From JBBSQE01 sp038258095 (GTDB taxonomy: Bacteria > Actinomycetota > Thermoleophilia > Solirubrobacterales > 70-9), in NCBI GenBank assembly GCA_038258095.1, contig JBBSQE010000169.1:1-6680 (forward strand): 6,680 nt of DNA. Direction: 5' to 3'. Positions 1-5,143 of the stretch are shown in pieces (positions within the stretch are counted from its first letter, which is position 1; each line of letters opens with the position of its first letter). A program made the position numbers and the translations under genes. The notes under the pieces were generated by a model. The model did no database searches. It was not told where the DNA came from and saw only the letters and a list, made by a program, of their open reading frames with translations.

Positions 1-1
1 C

Positions 2-562
2 AGCGTCAGCGAGCGTGGGGGGGAGAGGGCTTCGAACACCTCGGTCCTGATCGGCCCCGGCGGCGAGGACATCGCGGTCTACCGCAAGATCCACATGTTC
101 GACGTCGACGTCGGGGGAGTCGCCTACCGCGAGTCGGAGTCAGAGCAGCCCGGTGATGAGATCGTCAGCGCCCCGCTCGGCGGCATCGTCTGCGGCCTGA
201 GTGTCTGTTACGACCTCCGGTTTCCCGAGCTCTACCGCGTCCTCGCCGTCCGCGGAGCGCAGCTCGTCACCATCCCCTCCGCGTTCACCTCGGCGACCGG
301 GCGCGACCACTGGGAGGTCCTGCTCCGTGCGCGGGCCATCGAGAACCAGCTCTTCGTCGTCGCCCCGAACCAGATCGGCACGGCGTCTCCCCATTACGAC
401 TCGTTCGGCCACTCGACGATCGTCGATCCGTGGGGGACCGTGATCGCATCGGCGCCCGATGAGGAGTGCTTCGTAGCCGCGGATCTCGACTTCGCCGGCA
501 TGGAGAGGGTTCGCGAGGAGCTGCCGTCCCTGGCCAACCGCAGGCCCGAGGTCTACGCGTGA
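2..562 (+). CDS. Nit1/Nit2-type carbon-nitrogen hydrolase (3' part)
   Basis: The gene runs in from the left edge; 186 residues of its C-terminal part are visible and the N-terminus, including the first catalytic glutamate, lies outside. Family members are cytosolic amidases with a Glu-Lys-Cys triad. The Lys is visible in YRKIHMFD (Lys codon 86-88), the nucleophile Cys in GLSVCYDLRFPELYR (codon 206-208), and a further conserved Glu in HWEVLLRARAIENQ. The PSAFT and NRRPEVYA blocks near the end are also typical of the Nit branch, which includes deaminated-glutathione amidase and omega-amidase, more than of true nitrilases. The end matches the usual family C-terminus, so only the 5' end is missing. 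The stop overlaps the TetR start by 4 nt, so the two are probably co-transcribed. The substrate cannot be read from the sequence; an amide of a dicarboxylate is the family-level expectation. Confidence 0.92.
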   Translation, partial: SVSERGGERASNTSVLIGPGGEDIAVYRKIHMFDVDVGGVAYRESESEQPGDEIVSAPLGGIVCGLSVCYDLRFPELYRVLAVRGAQLVTIPSAFTSATGRDHWEVLLRARAIENQLFVVAPNQIGTASPHYDSFGHSTIVDPWGTVIASAPDEECFVAADLDFAGMERVREELPSLANRRPEVYA

Positions 563-1185
563 GTCCCGAGGCCGAGCCCGTCAACCTGAAGGCCCCCGCC
601 GCCGACAAGCGACGCCAGATCCTCGACGCCGCGATCTGTGTCTTCGCCCGCCAGGGGTTCCACGCCACCCGGGTTTCCGACATCGCTGACGAGGCCGGTG
701 TCGCCTACGGCCTCGTCTACCACTACTTCAAGTCGAAGGACCGGGTGCTGAACGAGCTGTTCACGGAGCGCTGGTCCCTGCTTCTCGCGGCGATTGACGA
801 GGTCGACCGTGATGACTCGATTCCCCCGCGGGCAAAGCTCGAGCGCGTGGCTGGGTTCATCATCGAGTCCTACCGTCGCGAGCCCGACCTGATGAAGGTG
901 ATCATCGTCGAGGTGACCCGCGCGGCCAACTCCTTCGGCCGCACGCACCTCCCCGAGATCCGCCATGCCTACGAGTCGATCGCGAGGATCGTCGCCAAGG
1001 GGCAGGAGGGTGGGGTGCTCCGGACCGACATCGCCCCGATCTTTGCCTCGATGTCCTTCTACGGCGCGATCGAGCAGCTTCTCTCGGGCTGGATCTTCGA
1101 GCTCATCCCGGCCTCCGACGCGGATTACGAGCGGGCGAAGACGATGGTCGTCGAGATGATCTGCGACGGCCTGGAGCTGACGTGA
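559..1185 (+). CDS. TetR/AcrR-family transcriptional regulator, FadR-like
   Basis: A 208-residue one-component repressor. The N-terminal TetR helix-turn-helix is clear: KRRQILDAA at about residues 17-25, FARQGFHATRVSDIADEAGV at 29-48 and the recognition-helix signature VYHYFKSKD at 53-61. Residues about 80-205 form an all-helical ligand and dimer domain resembling the YsiA/FadR C-terminal type (TetR_C_4), whose characterised members sense acyl-CoA. I chose GTG 559 because it overlaps the upstream stop as GTGA, has a GAGG Shine-Dalgarno at 548-551 with 7-nt spacing, and puts the domain about 15 residues in, as usual. Reading further upstream would run through the hydrolase in another frame. 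Translational coupling suggests joint expression with the hydrolase. Targets are unknown; the hydrolase operon, fatty-acid genes and the module starting at 1235 are candidates by inference only. Confidence 0.93.
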   Translation: MSPEAEPVNLKAPAADKRRQILDAAICVFARQGFHATRVSDIADEAGVAYGLVYHYFKSKDRVLNELFTERWSLLLAAIDEVDRDDSIPPRAKLERVAGFIIESYRREPDLMKVIIVEVTRAANSFGRTHLPEIRHAYESIARIVAKGQEGGVLRTDIAPIFASMSFYGAIEQLLSGWIFELIPASDADYERAKTMVVEMICDGLELT

Positions 1186-1219
1186 CGTCGCGAGATGGTT
1201 TACTCGGGCGTCCCAAACG

Positions 1220-1226
1220 GGAAGGG
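1220..1226 (+). promoter_or_regulatory. Ribosome binding site for the 44-residue gene
   Basis: A purine-rich block with AAGG at 1222-1225 lies about 9 nt before ATG 1235. It decides the start of the very short gene that follows and is one of the main reasons to accept that gene as real. It overlaps the possible stress-sigma -10 element at 1219-1224. Confidence 0.55.
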
Positions 1227-1234
1227 TCACCTGC

Positions 1235-1369
1235 ATGAACAACGACATCGTCAAGCGCCTCGCTTGGAGCGGCATGCTGGCCGCGGCCGGTGCGGCGGCG
1301 AGCATCCTCGCCGCCCGCGTGGCCTCGATCCTCTACCGCCGGATCTTCGACGAAGATCCGCCAGACTGA
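1235..1369 (+). CDS. Small DUF4235-like membrane-associated protein, 44 aa
   Basis: A short gene that length cut-offs could miss. It begins MNNDIVKRLAWSG, has one Ala-rich hydrophobic helix at about residues 9-34, then a basic-aromatic turn (LYRRIF, 33-38) and an acidic, proline-ending tail (DEDPPD, 39-44). Actinobacterial DUF4235 proteins share this pattern of a hydrophobic helix, basic residues and a terminal acidic PP motif, but are usually about twice as long, so this looks like a minimal relative. Support for coding: ATG start, a Shine-Dalgarno at 1222-1225, only 5 nt before the GTG of the holin-like gene, and sensible membrane-protein composition. It probably sits in the cytoplasmic membrane with the products of the next two genes. 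No enzymatic residue is evident and the function is unknown. Confidence 0.75.
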   Translation: MNNDIVKRLAWSGMLAAAGAAASILAARVASILYRRIFDEDPPD

Positions 1370-1374
1370 GCACC

Positions 1375-1797
1375 GTGTCCTACCAGCCTCCACCCCCACC
1401 CGATCCGTCCGACCGTCCCGTCGGAGAGCTCGTCGCCGAGGTCTCCGAGAAGGCGTCGGCTCTCGTCCGCGAGGAGATCGAGCTCGCGAAGACCGAGATC
1501 TCCGAGAAGGTCACGAAGCTCGTCAAGGGCTCCGTCGTCGGCATCGTCGCCGGCGCGTTCGCCTTCCTGGCCCTGATCCTGATCATGCAGGGCATCGCCT
1601 GGCTGCTTGACGACCTCTTCTTCGAGGGTGACATCTGGCTCGGCTTCTTCGTCGAGGCCGTGATCTTCCTGCTCGTCGCCGCCGGCGCGGGGTTCTTCGC
1701 CTACCGGTCGCTCCTGGCGGGAGCGCCCCCGACCCCGGACGCCGCGATCGAGGAAGCCAAGCTGACACGGACGATGCTGGAGAAGGGGGACTCGTGA
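1375..1797 (+). CDS. Holin-like two-helix membrane protein (PF07332 / DUF1469 type)
   Basis: A 140-residue inner-membrane protein of the family called 'phage holin family protein' or Act_memb, common on actinobacterial chromosomes without phage genes. Order: a proline-rich start with five consecutive Pro (residues 5-9); an amphipathic charged helix at about 16-50 (GELVAEVSEKASALVREEIE, the family signature, with EVSEK/EISEK repeated 19 residues apart); transmembrane helix 1 at about 52-78; a short acidic loop containing DLFFEGDIW; transmembrane helix 2 at about 88-114; and a cytoplasmic tail ending EEAKLTRTMLEKG. GTG 1375 is the best start: it lies 5 nt after the previous stop and gives a normal family length, while earlier starts in this frame would overlap the 44-residue gene. 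The stop overlaps the DUF3618 start as GTGA. A lysis role is unlikely; an envelope or stress role is a guess. Confidence 0.88.
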   Translation: MSYQPPPPPDPSDRPVGELVAEVSEKASALVREEIELAKTEISEKVTKLVKGSVVGIVAGAFAFLALILIMQGIAWLLDDLFFEGDIWLGFFVEAVIFLLVAAGAGFFAYRSLLAGAPPTPDAAIEEAKLTRTMLEKGDS

Positions 1798-2054
1798 GCG
1801 ACAACCTCCCTGACGCCGGCAAGCCCTCGACGGTCGGGAAGCCGGGGCGCTCCTCCGCCGAGATCAGGCGCGACATCGATGCCCAGAGACAGGACTTCGG
1901 CCAGTCGGTCGAAGCGCTGCGCGGCAAGGTCACCGAGCTGACCGACTGGCGCCGCCACGTGCGGGAGCACAAACGCGAGCTGGTCACCGCCGCGGCCGTG
2001 ACAGGATTCGTGATCGGCGGGATCATCGCCCTGCGCCGCCGCGGCGATCAGTAG
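1794..2054 (+). CDS. DUF3618 domain-containing protein
   Basis: An 86-residue protein matching DUF3618 (PF12277), an actinobacterial family of unknown function. After a Pro/Gly/Ser-rich leader (about 1-18) comes the signature RSSAEIRRDIDAQRQDFGQSVEALRG, split as residues about 19-38 and 39-44, forming a charged, coiled-coil-like helix to about residue 60. A single transmembrane helix follows (about 63-80) and a basic tail RRRGD. The start is GTG 1794, overlapping the previous stop, with AAGG at 1783-1786 seven nt upstream; the leader length fits the family. The usual neighbour of DUF3618 is a PF07332 holin-like gene, as here, so the two products probably act together at the membrane, for example by contact between their charged helices (inference). 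Confidence 0.88.
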   Translation: MSDNLPDAGKPSTVGKPGRSSAEIRRDIDAQRQDFGQSVEALRGKVTELTDWRRHVREHKRELVTAAAVTGFVIGGIIALRRRGDQ

Positions 2055-2079
2055 CGCCCGATCGGAGGAATCGGATAGG

Positions 2080-2108
2080 TTGAGCCGGAGTGATTCGGCA
2101 TGCAGGAT
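2080..2108 (+). promoter_or_regulatory. Weak candidate housekeeping promoter for the GGDEF gene
   Basis: TTGAGC (2080-2085), 17 nt of spacer and CAGGAT (2103-2108) resemble a degraded -35/-10 pair. The predicted transcript start, near 2115, would fall inside the Shine-Dalgarno AGGAG at 2114-2118, which argues against it. The 70-nt gap is the most likely place for a promoter, but this assignment is weak. Confidence 0.15.
2084..2099 (+). other. Intergenic hairpin with GNRA-type tetraloop
   Basis: GCCGGA (2084-2089) and TTCGGC (2094-2099) pair over 6 bp, including one G-U, around a GTGA loop (2090-2093), which is a GNRA tetraloop in RNA. It sits 29 nt after the DUF3618 stop and 25 nt before the GGDEF start. 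No T-run follows, so it is not a classical intrinsic terminator; it could attenuate read-through or protect a 3' end. In a GC-rich genome a stem this short may be chance. Confidence 0.3.
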
Positions 2109-2113
2109 GGCCT

Positions 2114-2118
2114 AGGAG
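2114..2118 (+). promoter_or_regulatory. Ribosome binding site fixing the GGDEF start
   Basis: AGGAG lies 6 nt before GTG 2125, a near-ideal Shine-Dalgarno. It supports GTG 2125 as the start, ahead of the PAS domain, over any internal start. Confidence 0.7.
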
Positions 2119-2124
2119 ACCTCA

Positions 2125-3018
2125 GTGCCGGCAGTGGACCCACGCCTCTTCCGAGCGATCGTCGAGGCGGCAAGCGATGCGATTCTCTCCACCTCACCCG
2201 ATGGGGTGATCGAGTCGTGGAACGGCGGTGCCGAACGGCTCTTCGGTTACTCGGCCGAGGAGGCCATCGGCACCCACTGTCTGCGGCTCGTTCCACGCGA
2301 GCATCGGCGGCGGGCCCTGGAGATGGTGCGCCGGGTCGCGGGAGGAGGGGAGATCGAGGCCATAGAGGCGGAGCGTCTCGGACGCGACGGTGATGTCGTC
2401 GACATCTCCCTCACCGCGTCGCCGATGCGCGACGAGGGGGGTAGCGTGATCGGTGCCGCGATCGTGATCCGCGACATCTCATCCCACAAGGATCTCGAGA
2501 ACCGGTTGCGTGAGATGGCGCTCCGTGACCCGCTCACCGGGCTCTACAACCGCCGGCAGTTCGAGGTGGAGCTCGAACGCCAGCTCGCCCTTTCGCGGCG
2601 TAATGGCGGGGTCGGCGCGGTCCTCGTCATGGACCTCGACGACTTCAAGTCGGTCAACGACACATACGGTCACGCGGCGGGGGACGAAGTGCTGCGGGCC
2701 GTGTCAGAGGTGCTGACCCAGCGTCTGCGAGGCTCGGACCTGCTCGCCCGCATCGGAGGCGACGAGTTCGCCGCGATACTTCCCGACGTCCCCGGCGACC
2801 GCGCGATCGCGGTGGCGCGTGGGCTCGAGGACCGGATTCGCGGAATACGCCGCGGGCCCGGACAGACGATCTCGACATCAGCCAGCATCGGCGTGGCGAG
2901 CTACGCCGGGAGGCTGCCGGTGAGCTCGGAGGACCTGCTGCAACAAGCCGATGCGGCGATGTACGCGCGCAAGCGCGACCAGGTGCCCTTCGAGATGCCG
3001 GACGACGTCAAGACCTAG
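2125..3018 (+). CDS. PAS-GGDEF diguanylate cyclase
   Basis: A 297-residue soluble enzyme expected to condense two GTP into cyclic di-GMP. Residues about 8-120 form one PAS domain with its PAC tail (SPDGVIESWNGGAERLFGYS at 24-43; GAAIVIRDISSHKDLE at 110-125). A short signalling helix (about 120-133) leads into the GGDEF domain, which opens at RDPLTGLYNRRQF (134-146). Catalytic features are intact: metal-binding Asp170 in MDLDDFK, base-contacting Asn178 and Asp187 (GHAAGDE), and GGDEF at 211-215. An RxxD inhibitory site (RGSD, 202-205) lies exactly five residues before GGDEF, so product feedback is likely. There is no signal peptide, transmembrane helix or EAL domain, so it is cytosolic and synthesis-only. 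No heme or flavin ligand is obvious in the PAS domain, so the signal is unknown. It may be co-transcribed with the AI-2E-family gene 48 nt downstream. Confidence 0.95.
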   Translation: MPAVDPRLFRAIVEAASDAILSTSPDGVIESWNGGAERLFGYSAEEAIGTHCLRLVPREHRRRALEMVRRVAGGGEIEAIEAERLGRDGDVVDISLTASPMRDEGGSVIGAAIVIRDISSHKDLENRLREMALRDPLTGLYNRRQFEVELERQLALSRRNGGVGAVLVMDLDDFKSVNDTYGHAAGDEVLRAVSEVLTQRLRGSDLLARIGGDEFAAILPDVPGDRAIAVARGLEDRIRGIRRGPGQTISTSASIGVASYAGRLPVSSEDLLQQADAAMYARKRDQVPFEMPDDVKT

Positions 3019-3066
3019 GACGCTCGGCTCCGGCTTCGTCCGACCCCGGCCGTAGCCTCGCGCCGG

Positions 3067-4167
3067 ATGCAGGCTGAGCAGATGCCGTCGGTGCGTGCGA
3101 TCACGCGGATCGTGCTCGTGGTCGCGGGAGTGATCGCGGCTCTCTACGTCGTCTACCGGTTGCGAGAGATCGTCGGGCTGGTGATGGTCGCGGCCTTCTT
3201 CGCTCTCGCCATCGCCCCCGCGGTCAACTGGCTCAATGAGCACAGGGTTCCGCGGCCCCTTGCGATCCTCAGCGTGTATTTCGCGATTGCAGTGGGCATC
3301 TTCGGCATCGGGCTCCTCGTCGTCCCTCCCCTGGTCAACGGGGTCGACGACCTCTCGAACGAGATTCCCAATTACGTCGAGGACCTGCGGCAGAACGACA
3401 CATTCCGCGAGTACGACAACAAGTACGACATCACCAAGAAGCTCCAGGATCAGGCCGACAACCTTCCATCGAAGCTGGGCACCGCGGCCGGCACCTTGCG
3501 CGACGTGACCGTGAACGTCTTCTCGAGATTCGTGCAGCTCTTCTCGATCCTCGTCATCACCTTCTTCCTGCTGATGGACGGGCACCGGGTCCTCGAGTTC
3601 GGATACCGGCAGATGAGCCTTCAGAGAGAGGCACGTGCTCGGGCCATTGCGCACGACGTCTCCGAGGCGATCTCCGGCTATGTATTCGGAAACTTCGTGA
3701 TCAGCGTGCTCGCCGGTCTCGTCACCTTCGTCACGCTAACCGCCCTCGACATCCCCTTTGCCGTCCCGTTAGCCATGCTCTTTGCGTTCTTCGACCTCGT
3801 GCCGCTGGTCGGCGCGACGCTCGGCGGGATCCTCGTCGGCATCGTCGTCGCCTTCGTGGATTTCCCGACCGGCTTGATCATCTGGGTCGCGGTTCTCGTC
3901 GTCTACCAGCAGATCGAGAACAACATGATCCAGCCGTATGTCTACGGGGCGACGGTCCAGCTCCACCCGCTCGTGGTGATCATCGCCGTGCTGATCGGGG
4001 CCCAGCTCCTGGGAATCCTCGGGGCGCTGCTGGCGATCCCTGCCGCCGCCGCGCTCCAGAGCGTCGTGCGGGATTTCTGGCGTTTCCGGCGCGAGAGCCT
4101 GCCCGACGCGGAGAGAGCAGGCGCCGGTCCGGCACCCGGGACGGGCGAGCCGGGCACGGCTACGTAG
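3067..4167 (+). CDS. AI-2E / PerM-family (UPF0118) membrane protein
   Basis: A 366-residue polytopic inner-membrane protein of PF01594. Two hydrophobic helices fill about residues 12-56 and a third 64-88. A hydrophilic, charged segment of about 65 residues (VDDLSNEIPNYVEDLRQND and onwards) follows, as in the family, and the rest is strongly hydrophobic. The C-terminal half carries the family signatures VPLVGATLGG, YQQIENNMIQPYVYG and HPLVVIIAVLIGAQLLGILG. The tail from about 336 is basic then Pro/Gly/Ala-rich and likely disordered. Members are proposed exporters: TqsA is linked to AI-2, others to Na+/H+ exchange or permease roles; the substrate cannot be inferred here. ATG 3067 has no clear Shine-Dalgarno; ATG 3082, five codons later, has AGG at 3071-3073 and is a real alternative. 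It ends 65 nt before convergent degV. Confidence 0.93.
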   Translation: MQAEQMPSVRAITRIVLVVAGVIAALYVVYRLREIVGLVMVAAFFALAIAPAVNWLNEHRVPRPLAILSVYFAIAVGIFGIGLLVVPPLVNGVDDLSNEIPNYVEDLRQNDTFREYDNKYDITKKLQDQADNLPSKLGTAAGTLRDVTVNVFSRFVQLFSILVITFFLLMDGHRVLEFGYRQMSLQREARARAIAHDVSEAISGYVFGNFVISVLAGLVTFVTLTALDIPFAVPLAMLFAFFDLVPLVGATLGGILVGIVVAFVDFPTGLIIWVAVLVVYQQIENNMIQPYVYGATVQLHPLVVIIAVLIGAQLLGILGALLAIPAAAALQSVVRDFWRFRRESLPDAERAGAGPAPGTGEPGTAT

Positions 4168-4174
4168 CGGCCCA

Positions 4175-4191
4175 GCCGGATTGGCTCCGGC
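4175..4191. terminator. Small hairpin between convergent genes
   Basis: GCCGGA (4175-4180) and TCCGGC (4186-4191) form a perfect 6-bp stem with a 5-nt loop, starting 7 nt after the AI-2E-family stop in the 65-nt convergent gap. No T-run follows on either strand, so it is a weak terminator candidate at best. A second complementary pair, GATTGG (4179-4184) and CCAATC (4218-4223), would compete with it. The rest of the gap shows nothing recognisable. Confidence 0.3.
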
Positions 4192-4232
4192 GGCGCCCCC
4201 GCTCCACAAGGCTCGGCCCAATCAGTGCCGGG

Positions 4233-5141
4233 CTACTCCAGCGCGGACTTCGGCACCGAGCCCACGCCCAGGAGGCCCGGGCCGGCGTGGGCGCCGATCA
4301 CCGCCCCGATCTCCGACACGAGGACCGGCTCGCAGCCGAAGATCTCACGGCAGTCGTCGACCAGGCGATCGGCCGACTCGTGGTCCTGGATGTGCTGGAC
4401 GATCCAGGCATCGGCTCCGGACTCGTGGCGCTGACGGGCGTAGCTGCGCAGGCGCTCGATGGCGCGGCCCCGCGTGCGGACCCGCTCGACCGGCGTGACC
4501 TCGTCGTCGAAGGTCAGGATCGGCTTGATCCTCAGGGCCGTTCCGATCCATGCCGCGGCGCCGCCGATGCGCCCGCCCCGTCTGAGGTACTCGAGGGTGT
4601 CGACGGCAAACCACATCTTCAGCGTCTCGCGGACCTGGATCGCTCGTGCGGCGGCATCGTCCGCGGAGCCCCCGGCCGCGGCCACCCGTGCCGCTGCGAT
4701 AACGGAGAACGCCATGCCCCCGGCTGCGGAGCGCGAATCGACGACGCTAATGCGCTCGCCGCCCTTGCCCTCGTCCGCCAGGCGCTCCCGCGCCTGCGTC
4801 GCGGCGGCCACCGTGCCCGAGATGCCCGCCGAGAGATGGACCGAGACGATGTCGTGCCCGTCGGCGAGGAGCGGCTCATAGGCCTCGGCGAAGTCCCCGA
4901 CCGACGGCTGCGACGTCTTCGCGCCGGTCTCAGCTGAGCGCAGCCGCTCGTAGAAGTCCTCGTAGTCGGAGATCTCGGACTCGCGCTCCAGCTCCTCGCC
5001 GACCGAGACGTAAAGGGAGACGACGGACAGGCCGAGATCTTCGACCACCGCGGTCGGAATGTAGGCCGTCGTATCGCAGACGACAGCGGTCTTGGTCGGG
5101 GGATTCAAGCCGCTCAGGTCTATCAAACGTAGGATTGACAC
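4233..5141 (-). CDS. DegV-family fatty-acid-binding protein
   Basis: Up to 302 residues, a normal DegV (PF02645) length. DegV proteins bind a fatty acid in a two-domain cytosolic fold; related FakB proteins present it to the kinase FakA. Family blocks appear in order: AVVCDTTAYIP (about 19-29), KTSQPSVGDF (75-84, with the lipid-carboxylate-contacting TSQPS), SVHLSAGISGT (about 99-109), VDSRSAAGG, the signature DTLEYLRRGGRI, and GAVIGAHAGPGLLGV near the end. No FakA-like DhaK/DhaL gene is visible. The start is uncertain. GTG 5141 has GAGGG (5155-5151, complement) at 9-nt spacing, but adds a 17-residue leader not typical of the family and leaves only 2 nt before the divergent epimerase ATG. TTG codons at 5126 and 5108 would shorten it and free a relatively AT-rich gap for promoters. 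Confidence 0.93.
   Translation of the reverse strand: MSILRLIDLSGLNPPTKTAVVCDTTAYIPTAVVEDLGLSVVSLYVSVGEELERESEISDYEDFYERLRSAETGAKTSQPSVGDFAEAYEPLLADGHDIVSVHLSAGISGTVAAATQARERLADEGKGGERISVVDSRSAAGGMAFSVIAAARVAAAGGSADDAAARAIQVRETLKMWFAVDTLEYLRRGGRIGGAAAWIGTALRIKPILTFDDEVTPVERVRTRGRAIERLRSYARQRHESGADAWIVQHIQDHESADRLVDDCREIFGCEPVLVSEIGAVIGAHAGPGLLGVGSVPKSALE
5131..5134 (+). promoter_or_regulatory. Ribosome binding site fixing the epimerase start
   Basis: AGGA lies 9 nt before ATG 5144 and supports this start over TTG 5135, three codons upstream in the same frame. ATG 5144 also places the Rossmann glycine motif at residue 7, as expected for the family. Confidence 0.55.
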
Positions 5142-5143
5142 CG

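Noticed and set aside
553..1305. Long open frame on the minus strand across the TetR gene
   Set aside because: It is antisense to a clear TetR gene; its composition (Asp, Val, Gly, Leu repeats) is that of a GC-rich shadow frame, with no recognisable domain.
1375..1797. Holin-like protein as evidence of a prophage
   Set aside because: No endolysin, structural, integrase or attachment-site signals nearby, and this family is a chromosomal actinobacterial one paired with DUF3618.
2059..2075. Inverted repeat CCGAT / ATCGG just after the DUF3618 stop as a terminator or operator
   Set aside because: Only 5 bp with a 7-nt loop and no T-run; expected by chance in this sequence.
3019..3066. Terminator or promoter in the gap after the cyclase
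   Set aside because: Only 4-bp complementary pairs and no -35/-10-like boxes; nothing convincing.
2878..3654. Long minus-strand open frame under the cyclase and AI-2E-family genes
   Set aside because: Asp/Glu/His/Arg-rich low-complexity composition mirroring the membrane-protein codons on the other strand, with no domain signature.
3067..4167. AI-2E-family gene as proof of AI-2 quorum sensing
   Set aside because: The family is broad and most members do not have a known AI-2 role; no luxS or lsr gene is visible.
4287..4937. Plus-strand open frame inside degV
   Set aside because: Antisense to conserved DegV motifs, Asp/Arg/Gly-rich and without a family match that I can recognise.
5135..5140. 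Perfect TTGACA as a plus-strand -35 box
   Set aside because: It lies directly before ATG 5144, so a promoter here would start inside the gene, and no -10-like sequence follows at 16-19 nt.
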